From Tribonema minus (Eukaryota; Sar; Xanthophyceae; Tribonematales; Tribonemataceae), in NCBI GenBank assembly GCA_017506865.1, contig JAFCMP010000445.1, positions 1,612,001 through 1,676,000 of the forward strand: DNA of 64,000 nucleotides, given 5' to 3'. Under the pieces are notes generated by a model, which saw only the letters and a list, made by a program, of their open reading frames with translations, was not told where the DNA came from and did not search any database. The position numbers and the translations under genes are program-made. Shown in pieces: positions 45,302 to 59,900 of this stretch (its first letter is position 1; each line of letters begins with the position of its first letter).

Positions 45302-48300
45302 CTAGAGGTACAGCGATGCGTGCCGCTTCATCTCGGCAAGGACCGCAGGCGGCGGCGGCGACGGCGGCGCGGGGTCCGCTGAGAAGCGCCGGTGGCCAGC
45401 GCGTGTTGCAGAGGAGTGGTCAACGGCGTCCGCTTCGCCGTTGAAGCGGCGCCGTTGCAGGAGGTTCTGCGCAACACGGAGAGGCAAGGAGGAAGGCGCA
45501 CGGTCATGCACTTCAACATGAAGTTGAGGTGTGGCGGCAGGAGGTGCTGCGCACCGCGGAGAGGCAGCGCCGTCATGCGCTAGGTCAGTCCGAGTGAGAG
45601 ATCGCTGGGGGAACTTCTGCGCACGCGGCGGGGCTACAGCCATCAGGCCAGACCAGACAAACGGCTCGCTGTTGGAAGTTCTGTGTAGCGCGGAGAGGCA
45701 GAGGCATGCATGGTGATGCACAGACGCGCTTTTGACTTCATGTACTTGAAGCCTTCATAGACACAACATCCACAAGCGCCATTGGCCTGTACCATCACGA
45801 CCGTGGGCTGCGAAGAGCGGCGTCAAGAGCTGCAGCTGCGCATGTACTCAGCCTCCCTTGAGGACACAGAGACACGAAGACAACCTAGCCTGTATTGCTA
45901 CGGCTGCCACGAGTGGCGCAGCTGCGGCGGCAACAACAGCAATCACGCAATCACGCATGCACTGTGCCATCCATGAGTTCTGCAACCTCAAGTTTGAACT
46001 TTTCTGTATTGCCGCGTCCGCGAGCTGCTGCGACTGGCGCAGCTGCAGCGTCAAGAGCAACAGTTGCGCACACTCAGCCATCCATGAGTACTTTGTGTTA
46101 CCACACAACAAACTCAAGTCTGAACTTGCCTGTATCGCCACGTCCGCGAGCTGCCGCGGGTAGTGCAGCTGCTGCACCGACAACAACAGTCGCACACGCA
46201 CTCACCCTTACCCCACGACTACAACTTCAATTTTGAACTCGCCTGTATCGCCACATCCGCCAGCTGCTGCGAGTGGCGCAGCTGCTGCGTCATGGCGTCG
46301 CGCAGGTCTCTCGCGCGCCGCGCTGCTGCCGCCGCCTCCGTGTCCAGCTGCTCCAACTCCGCAGCCGTCCCCTGAGCGCTGCTGCCCCAGTGCCGCTGCT
46401 GCTGCTGCTGCTGCCGCGGCGTGCCCTGCGGCGTCTGCGGCCGCCGGTGCCGGTAGCCGTTCTCCGGCACCGCCTGCAGGCTGGTGTGGCGGTCGCGGCG
46501 CTCGCTGTCGTCCTCTGGGTCTGGGCGATGGTCTGCCGCGAGCGTCCCCGACAGCAGTGCAAGGGGGGGCAAAGGAGGGGGGGGGGGGTAAGGTTATGAT
46601 AGGTATAGTGACCGTGTTGCGAGGTCGAGTGGTATAGTATTTCGAGAAAGGTGGTGTTAAGATCGCGGCGCTCGCTGTCCTCCTCTGGGTGTGGGCGGTG
46701 GTCTGCCGCCGCCGGGTGGTTACAGAAGCGTGCAAGGGGGGCGGTAGGCAGGTAGGTACAGAATAAGTGTTGAGGATTGAGTCGGCGCCGTTGGCCAGTG
46801 TAGGTTCAGGGTCGATTCAAACATGCATGGAATGCATCTCATAATGCAGCCTTGAGACCCGCTCTCAACCTCAACACTGATCGGAACGGGGGGGGGGGGG
46901 GGGGAGAGTCAGCAATAGTCACAGGGTGCCCATGACGGCTGTGCAATGTGATGATCAAAAATGTGTGTGATCAAAAATGTGTGCGTTGGGCCGCATCATT
47001 ACTGCTTGCAGCACGATTTGACGCTCAGCTCACGACTGCTTAGGTAACAAACATGAACCGAACACATCACAGTCATGCGAGGAAGGAAAGCCTGCCAGAG
47101 CAAGCTTGCAGTAGGTGCAAGGAGGCAGCATGGCGTCCCAGTGCTCAATCAACAAGCGGCGCCGTAATCACAGCTGGATGCTAGCTATGAATGAATGGAC
47201 CGTTTGATGAACTGCAAACTGAAGATACAGAGTGCATTAACAAATTCATGGACAGAACTCACGAACGAAGTTCATAAACAAAATCCATGAACGAAATTAA
47301 TGAACACTCACGTGGCGCCCAGGACGGCTGCGCAAACATCTGCACGCTGAGCTGCGCTGGCACAGCGACAGAAGGCCTGCGCTGCCCCTCCCCCTCCCCC
47401 CCCCTGTCCCCGCTTTCCCGTGCCGCTTCGAGGAAGGAGCTGCGGCGGCTGCCATACCCTGTGCTGTCGATGGACTCCGAGCGGTCTCTCAGCTTGTCGC
47501 TCTCGCGAATGTAGCTGCGCAGCGGAAGAAGTGCAGAGACAAGGAACTCGATCATGTAAATGTGCATACATGAGGTCCCTTTATTACACAAAAACAATTG
47601 ATAAGCAGCTGCCGCATCCCATGCTGCCCATGAACCCAGAGAGGTCTCTGAGTTTGTCGCTATCGCGGATGTAGCTGCAGCACGCACCCGTGCTGCACAG
47701 CAGACCAGGATAGCTGCACAGTCATACTCATACTCAAAGCTGATGCTCATCCTCATCACAAGCCCTTGAAGAGAAGCCCGAACCCTAACCCTAAGCGCGC
47801 AGGCGCTTGTTCCCTCGACATGTACCATTGAACCGTACTCAGCAGATGCAAACTCGCTGTTGAGCATCGCCATCATCACCGGCGCATCAGCGCACGCCCT
47901 TTTCGATCGGACGCGTACTCCTGTCCGCACACGTGTTGAGCATCACCATCTCAAAATTGCGACCGGACGTGTACCCCTTCCACGCATGTGTGCTGATGAT
48001 GAGAACGCGTTGAGTGTGGGTTGAGCACCAACAACTTGAGATTGGCTCTCTATTGATGAGCATCATCATCGACGCAATAGCGCTCAGCCCATTGTAGTCA
48101 GACACGTACTCCCGCCGCAAGTGCGCGGTGGTGATTGTGTGCTGCGTCATGGACTAATGACAGCATAGTGTTGAGCGTCATCGCCACAACAGCGCTCACC
48201 CATTATGGTCATATGCACCATCATTTTCTGAATCGGGGCTCCATGTTGAGTATCATAGACACAAAGGCTTTCACCCGTTCTGATCGGACGCGTACTCCTT

Positions 48301-51300
48301 CCACAGGTGCGAGATGATGAACGTGTGTGTTGAGCACATGCTGAGCATCATCAGCACAAAAGTAGCTCTCACCGTTTTAACTCAAAGCATCATTGACGAG
48401 GGGTCGACTTTGAGAGTCATTGATAGAGTAGCTCACCCGTTATTGTCGGACCATACTCCTTCCACAGGTGCGTGAAAATTGGTCATGTTGCTGAGCAGCA
48501 TCAGCACAAAAGTAGCTCTCACTGCATGTTGAAACTCAAAGACCCACTGACAAGGAGTCAACTTTGAGAGTCATTCGCGAAGTAGCTCACCCGTTGTGGT
48601 CGGACGCGTACTCCTTCCACAGGTGCGTGATGATGAAGGTGTTGAGCACTTGCAGCAGGCACGCCACGCCGATGTAGTAGTTGGTCACAAAAAAGAGGCG
48701 TGCCAGCTTGGTGCCGCTCAAAACCACAAACTCCTCCGTCAGAACCATCCAGTTGTTCACAACGCTCAGCGTAAACACCGTCACCATCCCGCTGCGCGCG
48801 ATGACACGCGGAATAGTGGCTGATTAAGGGCACATTGAGGCAAGTAATAAGGGCACACTGGATTCCAGTTGTTCACAACGCTCAGCGTGAACACGGTTGC
48901 CAGACTGCTGCGTGCAGAGACAGGAGCACGTACACTGATCAGCAATGCATCGAGGTAAGTAAGAAGGGCACACTGGTCGCCAGGTTCAGCGTGAACCCGG
49001 TCACCAGCCCACTGCGCGCGGCAACAGAATGCACAAATGCCTGATCAGTAGTGCTTCGAGGCAACTGATAAGGGCACAATGGTTCCTGATTGTTGGCAAC
49101 CACTAAAGCGAACACAATCACGAGGCTGCGACGGCGACACGGAACAACCCAGGTCAGTGATCAACAGATGTAGTACACTGGTCGCCAATTGTTACATGCA
49201 AACGATCCGTAACTAGCTCTTGGTAGGTTCTAGTTGATGCAGAAGGCCAAAGTTCTTTTGACTAAGGGATGCCCCATGTGCGTGCCGCCTCGCATCTCAA
49301 ACCCCAGCCCTAATCCTAACCGTTTCCCTAACTTTGTGTACTTCGAAGCACATCATTATAATCAATAAATAGTGGTGGGCGATCTCGCCTGCCTGAAGTT
49401 GAAGCTGCTGTAGGCGTCCAACGCATACCCCGTTGTACGCTCTGCCGCACTTTTCTGACGCCAACCTCAACCCATGCTCTTCCTTTACTCAATGCAACCA
49501 TCTCCACCCGATCGTGCATGGCGCCTCGCTCAAATCAAAGCCTAGCCCTAGGTCCTGCCTTATTGAAGCAGTGGTGGTGGTCTCGCCTGCAAGAGTCATT
49601 GAAGTTTACGCCAAAGCTTTCCCCCAGCGCGTACCTCATCTTGCACGCTGCCGCAACTGTCACATGCTCACCTCAAACCCCAAGCTCTCCTCGGCGCAAG
49701 CAATGCCAGCCCAAACCCAATTGCGCGACGCCGTGCCATCTAACCCTAACCCTACCTCTAACACTGATGCAATCAGGTGGTGGTGGTCTCACCTGCCAAA
49801 GTCATTGAAGTGTAGACCGAAGTAATCCCCCACGGCGTACCCCGTTCATGCGCGTTGCCAAAATTCTTGAATGCTCACCTCATTTTGTGCTCTTTATCCC
49901 ATCGATGCAGCAATGCCAAACCCAATCGTCCGCGCTGCCTATCTAACCCTAATCCTAACCCTACCCCCAATTATCGTACCTCATTCTAGTGGTGGGTGTT
50001 CTCACCTGCCGAAATCGTTGAAGTTTAGGTCAAAGTATCCCTTCAAGGCGCACCCCGTCGTGCGCGCAATCGCAATGGTCATATGCTAACGTCAACCCTA
50101 ACTCTAGCCCTAAGTCTAACTGTCATGAAGAAGTAGTGGCGGTCTCACCTGCCAAAGTCGTTGAAGTTTAGGCCAAAGTAGTCGCCCAAGGCGTACCCCG
50201 CCGTGCGCGCGGCCGCAATTCTCGAATGCTAACTTCAACCCGAGCCCCTCCTCTCTTTTCGTGCAGCGATGCCAAATCCCATTATGTGGGAGCCGGCTCA
50301 CCCTAACCCTAACAGTAACCCAAATGAAAACAGCGGTTGTGGTCTCACCTGCCGAAGTCGTTGAAGTTTAGGCCAAAGTAGTCCCCCAAGGCATACCCCG
50401 TCGTGCGGGCCGCCTCGCTGGCCTGACAGGCCTGATTGGGGTCATCAGGTTCAATGTTGAAGTCGCACACGAGGCCGCCAAAGAGCATGATGCCCAGGCA
50501 CGTCATGAAGTACCACCACATGACGAGTGCGCTCAGCAGCGGCGTCGAGCGAGCTGCGCATATGAAAAGCGCGTGCTGATGAATTAGACTACTACTTTGA
50601 AGTACATTACAAAAGGGCTACCATCCTAAATTGCTTCATGCAGCGCATGCTCCAGGAATGCCACCACACGACCAGCAGCGGCGTCGGGCGAGCTGCGCAC
50701 ACGCGCATGCTGGTGAGTTGCTGTATCACGACTAACTATGTTGTACAATTCACAAGTACATGTACATGTCGAGCGTGCTCAGCAGCGTTGCCGAGCGAGC
50801 TGCGCTCATGCAAAAATGTGTTTTTTGTACAGATAGTTGTGTTTGCATTCAGGTTCACGAGTCCAGTGCTTCGGAACTTCAGCAGTACTGTACATGTGTA
50901 ACGCGTTGCTCCCCTTACACACATGCGAGGCCTTCTGGCCATAGACTGCAGTGCAGTTACGACAGCGCGCCACGTGAAGAGAGCACTGAGCACTGCAGTG
51001 AGCAGCAGTTTTGCGCATACGCAAAACGCATACTAGAGGTGTGTGTCTATACAATAGTATGGGGTGATGACGCTCAGGTAGCTCAAGCAACAGACTGCGT
51101 AGCGAGAGTCACATGCGTATCGCGCGCCCGCTTCCAAAGTGCGTTTACTCTACCCACGACTCTCAATTTGTGACGTATGACTCACAGTAATAAAGTAGAA
51201 TACGCTGAAGTAGTAGTACTACAAAAGCATGCCGAAGTACACTTCAACGTTATTTGCAGCCATAGAATTCTTGAATGAGATGTTGTAGAAGTATTGAAGA

Positions 51301-53857
51301 ACACACAAGGAGTGAAGGCTGGCAAACATAGCATGAATGCTTCCGGAGTTAGCCCGTGCCTCACGACTCTCGACTCGTGACTCACAACTCACCCATGATC
51401 TGCCACATGACGGAGAGCAGCTGCGATAGGCGCGTAACACACTGCGTTATACAAGGTAACACTATGAAGTAGTACATACAAACCTGAGGAATACCTGTAC
51501 TTCAACATTATTTGCAGCTGTGCAAGTCATGAAGAAGATGTTGTACATACAGGGAACACACGAGTGCACGCGTCTGGTGTGCCCGCCTCTCGCAAGTCTC
51601 GACTCATGACTCATAACTCACCCATGATCTGCCACGTGACGGAGAGCAGCTTGCGACAGGCATACCATCATCCACTGTGCTAAACTCGATGAGCTACGTA
51701 CAAAGCATACCTGAGTGTATACTTCAGCGTTAGTTGCAGCTGGGAAAGTGTTGTAGAATGTGTTGTATGAGTAACACACGAGTGAACACAGGCGAACGTG
51801 CGTATGCGCTTTTGTTTTGTCATGCCTGTGTCTCATGACTCTCAACTCAAGACTCATGACTTGTGACTCACCCATGATCTGCCACGTGACGGAGAGCAGC
51901 TGCGACAGGCGCGTCATCCACTTGAGCGAGACCAGCACGTGCAGCATGCGGATTACCAGCACCAGGTGCAACGCTGCGGTGCGCGAGCGCGCGCGCGGAG
52001 GGGGGGGGGGGGGGGGACCAGGGGGTGTGGGCAGAGGCGAGGAGGCTTTCGAGTAAGTCTGGTTTAAATTTGTTTTCCCCAACAAAGTGCTAAGATATGA
52101 AAGTCTACCTCGACACTTGTATCTTCCAACAATTGTCGGTTGAACAAGAGGGCACATAAAGTGGCTGGCGACGGTATAGATGTGGCCAGGCACACTTCTA
52201 GAGTAAATCGCCAAAAAGTGGATCACCGCTCTAATCCGATCACTTGCTTTGCTCGACTATACTCAACCGCTACCGATTCGTATGCCACTGCGCGTGGTCT
52301 CATCGAATAGCCCATGTCTTACTTGCCAAGTCCACAACAGCACACGCACACACACCCATACCGCTGAGATACAGGAGCTGCAGCGTGTTGAGCTGTTTGA
52401 ACTCTGAGATGTGCAGAGCGTCACTCTGGCGTACTTCAACAATGAAAATGAAAGCAGCACTTGCAAAAGTTGGTAGAGCGCAGGAACATCAAGTCTGACA
52501 ATGCAGACATTTTCCCATTAAACCACCACACTCCGCCCTGCAAAGTGCGCTCGCTCACCTTTCGCGGTGTCAACGTACGGCGCCGATATGGAGTAGATGG
52601 CGATGGCAGTGCTCGCCACGGACACGATCAGCTCAAAGCGGTACTGTAGAAAGAGAAAGCGAGAGAGAGGGACATCAACACCCAAGAGCAGACGGTCAGT
52701 TCGGCAGTTGCAGCAAGTCGTCCGCTGCACAGCAAGAGAAAAGCAACAGCCCAGAGCGGTCAGGTCAGTTTTGGAGTTGCAGCAAGCCACCCGCTGCCAT
52801 GTTCAGCTCAAAGCGGTACTGCAGGAAGGGAAAGAGAGAGAGACAGCAACAGCAAGAGCAGGACAGTCAGTTCGGCAGTTGCAGCAAGTCACCCCTTGCA
52901 ACGGTAGCAGCCACCTTTGGTCGCCGTAAGGAAGCCAGTGAGGTTGAAGTCAACTTGGATTCAGCTTCAAAACTCAATCCTAGCTGAAACCTCAGCCCCC
53001 ACCTTTGATTCGAGCCCCAAACTGAGCGAATGGGGGCACCACACCTGCAGGCAAGGTTGATTATGGTACTTGTCTACATAACATCAGAACTTCATCGCTC
53101 TCAATATTGTGCTGATGCTGCAAGCGTATCATCACGGGCAAGCAAATGCAATACACTGTGGGATTCATCGGCCACGCACTTGAAGTGCGCTGCAACAATT
53201 CGTCCTGCAGCACTAGCTCATTGCTGCGCGTCGCATTGCAGCAGTATACATCAGAAGCGCACAATGCACTGGACGACCAGTGCTGCTGGCAACCGCTGTT
53301 GACTGGCTGATGCGCATTGCAACTTGAAGATTGTCGCTGCACAACTGCAAGCACTTCAACTGCGGACACCGGAGGCCAATCGAGCCGTGACAATGGGCTC
53401 GTAGTACTGCCCCTAAAGCGACTGCGTGCACGTTTTGTACATTACTGCTATGGTTGCACCTATGTGGTTGTGCCTACCCATTGACGTTCATTGCCGCTCA
53501 TCTATGCACCATCGGCCAATCAGCCTTCCACATCCACACTTCAACTTGAAGACCACAAAGTTCAAAGTACAAATCAGATCAGTGGCGCTCGTGTAACACC
53601 TGCACAAGCGCTTCCGCGGCACCCCAACTGGGCGGCAAAATTCGCTTCCATCGACACCATCGCGCACGGCATGCACATGCATTCAAGACTTTGAGTACAT
53701 TGTGTAAGGGTTACTTGCCCCAACCCTAACACTAGGGTGCTCCTACTTACCTGTATGTGGCGCCAGAAAGCAGCTGTGCCGTGCACAATGAGCTTGAGCA
53801 GCGTGTCGAGGAAGTACAACAGGAGCAGCACGACCTGCGGTCAGCAGCAGCAGCGGC

Positions 53858-53924
<67 letters not shown>

Positions 53925-56900
53925 GCGGCGGCGGCAAGCTGAGTATGGTTTCGCACAGGACAGTTGCCACGTACATCTGAGACGGACGCAGCACAACCTG
54001 CAGGCAGCAGCAGCGGCGGCAGCAGCAGCAGCAACAGCGGCAGCAGCGGCGGCAAGCTGAGTACAGTTCCGCCAAATGTAACTGCCTCTGTACACCTGAG
54101 GCAGGAGCAGCACAACCTGCGGGCAGCGGCACCGGCGGCAGCAGCAGCGGCACCGGCAACGGCGGCAAGCTGAGTACAGCTTTGCTGTGTGCAACTAACT
54201 GCCTCTGTACACCTAACGCAGGAGCAGCACAATCAGCGGGCGGCGACGGTGGCAATTGAAGTACATACATATGTACATACATACCTACAGTCTCACATCG
54301 TACAACTGCACCTGGGCACTAGACCGGTGACACTCTACAGAACAACAGTTGCTGCATTGTGCTTCTTGAAAACACTGTGCTGAAGAAAGAAGAAACTGGG
54401 CTTGCGGGAGCGTTGCTAGCGGGCAGCCGCAGCACCAGCCAAGCAGCGCATCGCGTGGATGTACTGCTGCCGTGGTCGTCAAGCGGTGCGCGGCAGCTGC
54501 GCTGCGTATGATGAAGTTACCGCCTCACGATGAAGTGCACAGTGCGAGCCCTCTCCACAAAGATGCTGCTGTGACTTTCTTTGGCCTCATGCACGCTACC
54601 CCTGCCTTGCACCGCAAATGCAATGTCTGTCTCAGAAGTACGCTAATAAGGCACGCCCCTGAGCGATGTCGACGCCGCACGGCAGCGACCCCTTGTTGCT
54701 GGGGCACATGGCGAGGCTGCAATGTGCATCTCAGATGTACGCTAGTAAGGCTGCCACTGCAATGTATGCACCAGAAGTACGCTAATAAGGTGCACCCCCC
54801 TAGTTACCTGAGCAATGCCAACGCCGCACGGCAGCGACCCCTTGTTGCTGAGGCACATGGCTGGGCTGCGATGTGTATATCAGAAGCACACTATTAAGGG
54901 CCGCAACTGCAATGTATGTCTCAGAAGTACGCTATTAAGGCATCCTGGTACCTGATCAATGTCGACACCGCACGGCAGCAAACCCCTTTTTGCGAGGCTG
55001 CGATGTGCATCTCAAAAGTACGCTAATAAGGCTGCCACTGCAATCTATATACCATAAATACGTTAATAAGGCACCCTGGTACCTGAGCAATGTCGACGCC
55101 ACACGGCAGCGACCCCTTGTTGCTGGGGCACATGGCGAGGCTGAATGGCAGCAGCACCAGCGTGCCCAACGCCAGGAACATCTCCACAAAGTCGTAGGCG
55201 GGCAGCGCCTGCGCTTCAACAGCAGCAGCGCTCAGCATCAGGCACACGTCTAGACAAAGTAGTAGGCAGCAGCGCTGCAGTTCAACAGCAGCAGCTTTTG
55301 GCGAGAGACACATGACTGCCATGGTTAGGGATCCCCGCAAGTCGCGGCTCAGCAGTGCCTGCAGGTCAAGCAGCAGCGTCAGTGCTGAATGAGACGCTTG
55401 CCATGTGTATGCAGCCAGGAATCAATGCACTTCAACTTGAAAATTGAAAATTAAGTACTTCAAGAAGTGGACGCAACCGCAGGTCATCCACGCAAAGTGG
55501 GGGTCGGGAGCGCTCACATCGTGGCGCGCTGGCGCTGAAAGTGTTAACTCACCCGACTTAGTTTACGCGTGGTGCCCCGTGACTCATCAACAAGTCACTA
55601 TTGATCAGGGTCAGGGTTGGGGTTAGCTGTGTTCGACACGACCACCGCAGACGCGCACCAGAGAGTCAAAGTGACAGAGAGTTGAAGGTGATGCACCTTG
55701 CAAACAGGCGGGCGCCGCAGCAGCGTGGGTATCGTGATGGTGACAGTTTCGTCGGTTGCAGAAGGTGACGCACCTTGTGAACTGCCGGGCGCCACAGCAG
55801 TGCGGGTATCGTGATAGTGACGGTTTCCTCGGTTTCAAAGCGGTTACGGAAGTTACAAGAGTTGAAGTGACGCACTTTGCGAATGCCGGGCGCCACAGCA
55901 GCGCAGGTATTGTGATGGTCACAGTTTTGTCGGTTACAAGGCGGCAGAAAGTTGCAGTGACAAAGTTGAAGGTGACGCACCTTGCCAACAGCCGGGCGCC
56001 ACAGCAGCGCGGGTATCGTGATGGTGACGGTTTTCGTCCGTTGCAAAGCGGCATAAAGTTGAAGTGACAAGAGGCGAAAGTGACGCACCTTGCGAACAGC
56101 CCCAGGCGCCACAGCAGCGCGGGTATTGTGATGGTGACGGTTTCGTCAGTTCAAAGCGGCATAAGGTTGAAGTGACAAGAGGCGAAGTGACAGGTATCGT
56201 GATGGTGACGGTTTCATCGGTTACAAAGCGTTTCGTCAGACAGTTGAAGTGATAAGAACTGGAGGTACCGCACCTTGCGAACGGCCGGGCGCCACAGCAG
56301 CGCGGGTATCGTGATGATGACGGTTTCCTCGGTGACAAAGCGGTGCAGCGCCTGGTAGCGCTTTGAGTTCCACAGGCACGGCAGGTACGCCTCCACTTCG
56401 GACGCCGGCGGCAGCTTGCTGAGCCGCTTGTCAAGCAATGACATGAGTTCCTGAGATGTGAGAGAAGTTAGTGAGGGTTAAGGATTAGGGTTGGGGGTAG
56501 GGCTTGGGGTTAGGGCTAGGGTGAGGGAGGGGGAGAGTTTTGGGGTTGAGTTGAGTACATGACATCAGTTCCTGAGCTGAGGCGCTTGACGAGCAGTGAC
56601 ATGAAGTTCCTGAGATGAGAGGAGGGTTAGGGTTAGGATTGAGGGTGGGGCATAGGATAAGGGTAAGGATTGAGGGATAGGTGCATGACGTCAGTTCCTG
56701 AGCTGAGCCGCTTGTTGAGCAATGACATCAGTTCCTGAGATCTGTGAGGGGGGGGTTAGGGTTGGGGGTAGGGCATAGGGTTGGGGTTTTGGAGTTGGTA
56801 TTTGGGGTGGGGGGTAGGTACATGACGTCAGATTCTGAGCTGAGCCGCTTGACATGAGTTCCTGACTCATGAGTGTTAGGGTTGCAGTATCGCTTAGGGT

Positions 56901-59900
56901 TAGGGCTAGGGTGCGTATTTGGGGTAGGGGTAGGTAACTGACATCAGTTCCTTCGTTCACGTCCCGCACCGCAGAGGCAGGGCTGTGCGGGGGTGTCGTC
57001 CGGCTAACCCCAACCCTAGCCCTAACCCTAAACGCTACTCGTGCTGTCACCCTGGCCCTCGTGCTAGCAAGAGTGGGCGAGTCACACTCCCCCACTGCCT
57101 CCATGTGCCACCACCAGCGCGTCATTCTGTCAGCGGCAGGATGCTCCTTGGCTCGTAAAACAGCATGTTTGTTTCCTCAGCAGCATGTTTGACAGGCAGC
57201 AGGATCGGGAGAAATCAGCTTTGCGTGCGGTTTCAGCAACTCCTCACAAGAGCCCCTCAGGAACATAAGCCCACACCATGCGTACGACCCTTGCGCAGCC
57301 CATACCTACCTAGACCTCGAGCTCGCTGAACGGCGAAAAAGGGACCATCAGGTCATCCTTGTGGAAGGCGCAAATGCGCCCCTGACCAACAGCACTGAGA
57401 TGTGGCCGAAATGGTCAAGTGAGGTTGCGAGCGCTGTCACATGAGGACAGACTACGTGAAAACCTAGGGCATGGTCCAGTGTGCACGCAGGCAAGCTGGC
57501 GGCTGCTGGCACAAAAGGACTGTGCTCATGAGTTACGTGAAGTTTCGGCACTTTCAGTTTCGGACTTGGGTTAGGGTCAGGGTTAGTACTGGATCACTCA
57601 CCATGAACAGCTCCAGGTTGACAGGTGCCTGAATGTGCGAGCAGCGGCACCAGCAGCAGCAATCACAATGCAAAGAGCGACACGACAGTGTTAGAGGTTT
57701 CATGAATTCATTTAAATTGACCCATGGATTCACTTGTGAACGCGTTCACTTGGCACATGCCAAGGGCTGATCAATGTGGAAAGGTCAAGCAGTGCTACGC
57801 AGGTCGACAACGTCTGCATATCTGCCAGGCAGGTGCTCCTTCCGCCAAGCCTTCTAAATGAAGACATCACATGTTGTGGGTGGGGTATATCGCAATTCAA
57901 CTCCAACTCACAAGTTGTGTTCCCTGACTCACATTATGCATCCATGTAATGCGCTGTGCACAGCTCATGACCACACCTCTCACGCATCCTTCATGCGCAA
58001 ACCTCCACACTGACTTTAGTAGTCAAACTGATCCATTGCATAGCGTATGTCGCTCTGTGTATGACCTACCAATGGTTTCGGTCGGTGCGATGCGCTCTCG
58101 AAGAAATCATTCATGCTGTGTCATACTTCTCGTGTTGCCCACTTTTCAAGCGTACGCAACTAGCGGATGCCTGTATAAAACCTGTGCAAACTGGTTCATA
58201 CTTCAAGTGTTGAAGTTACCTCGGACTTGTCGCCGGTGCCATTGATGGCGTCGACCATGCCGTCGCCGTGCGCGTTATCACACTGCAGCTTCAATAAGCT
58301 GATATATTCAAGTACTTGTGCACTTCACATACAAAGAAGTACGACTTCAGCATACTGCAAGTGTTGAATTCACCTCGGACTTGTCGACCATGACGTCGCC
58401 GTGCGCGACCATGCCGTCGCCGTGCGCGTCATCACACTGCAGCTTTAACAACCTGATACTTTCACGTACCTGTGCACGTCACATGCATCAAAGTACCTCT
58501 ACCTTGACCAGCACAACAAACGCTTCGAAGAAGTATCAATATACCTCACATGTAGTTACCATTCATAGAAGTAGTAGATTTACCTGAGACTTGTCGCCGT
58601 TGCCGTTAATGGCGTCGACCATGCCGTCGCCGTGCGCGGCGTCCGCAGCCGCCTTTTGCAGGCGCAGCTGCGTCGCCTTGGAGAAGCTGACCATGCGGCA
58701 CATGTGGATCTCGCCGAGCAGCGCTGTCACCGCGGACAGGGGTATGGTGCCCTTGTGATCCACATCGAGCTCGCTGCGGCAACAACAGCATGTATGCACA
58801 TATGAATAAGTGTGAGCAGGTAAATTGCAATGAGGAACGCTGACAGGGGTATGGTGCCCTTGAGATCCACATCGAGCTCGCTGCGACCAAACACCCGGCG
58901 GAAACAAGAGGTGAAGCGACTTTATGTATGCACATGTGAGCAGGTGTGAGCAGGCAAATTGCGATGAGGAGCGCTGTGTCAGCACCGAGGTTAGGGTTAG
59001 GGTTAGGGTTAGGGTTAGGACCTAACCCGAAGTATGGTACCTTCGTGACCCACATCGAGCTCGCTGCGGCAGCACCAGCGCAGAAACAGGCAACAGAAGT
59101 GAAGCAATGAGGCGAGCCTCATGTATGCACATGTGAATATGTGCGAGCGGGGAAACGGCAAGAAGAAGCGCGCAAGTGACCTTGCACTGTGAAACGCATA
59201 CCTACATACCACAACTAGATGTCGCGTGCGCGCACTTGCTGTCGTGCAGTGAACACGGTTGCGAGCATCGGTACACGGTGCCTGTCCCGACCCTAACCCT
59301 AAACCCTAAGTGGTACCACAACGCAGCCTCTGCGGCGCTCCGTTACTGCAGCTGTTGCGCGCTGCAGCAAAACAATGTTGCCAACCTGAAAGGATGGAGA
59401 ATGGTCCCTTCCAAAGATGTTAAGTGTCACTCAAATGCTACTGATTGTCACAGGGGACTCGCCTTGGGGGGGGGACTCCTTGATTGGACATTGTCTCCTA
59501 CTCGAAGGCCATCACTGAGGGGAGTGAGCCTCATGACCCAATGTGCACGGTGCTCCATTTGTAGTGTTCTGCAGGCAGTGCTGGCGCGTGCGCAATGAGG
59601 CACTTGTTCAGAAGAAGAAAGCGGCAGCTCTGGTACGGTGTTAAACCAGCGAGTCCATTCAACTCAGGTTGCTGGTCACTGGATGTCTGGGGGGGGGGCA
59701 TGGCCCTCCATGCACGTGCAAGTGGGGGGGGGGAAGTCCCCTTGGCTGACATTCGCAGGCTAACATTTGCTCACTTGAAAGCCTTCTGCAGGCGGTACTT
59801 GCGCTCCTCCTCCAGTATGCGCGGCAGTTCCTGCTGGGACGCCGCATACACGTTGAACACCATGGCCTGTGCGCAGGGGGGGGGGGGCACGTAGCAACGC

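Noticed and set aside
44640-45305. Small gene on the + strand with an Ala-rich hydrophobic segment
   Set aside because: Candidate first exon and main frame do not join in phase at any obvious splice site; kept only as a remark.
49375-50230. Regularly spaced repeats resembling a CRISPR array
   Set aside because: Eukaryotic intron; units are 200 bp, diverged, and include exon sequence.
58989-59019. A chromosome end
   Set aside because: Only about five TTAGGG units, with TPC exons on both sides.
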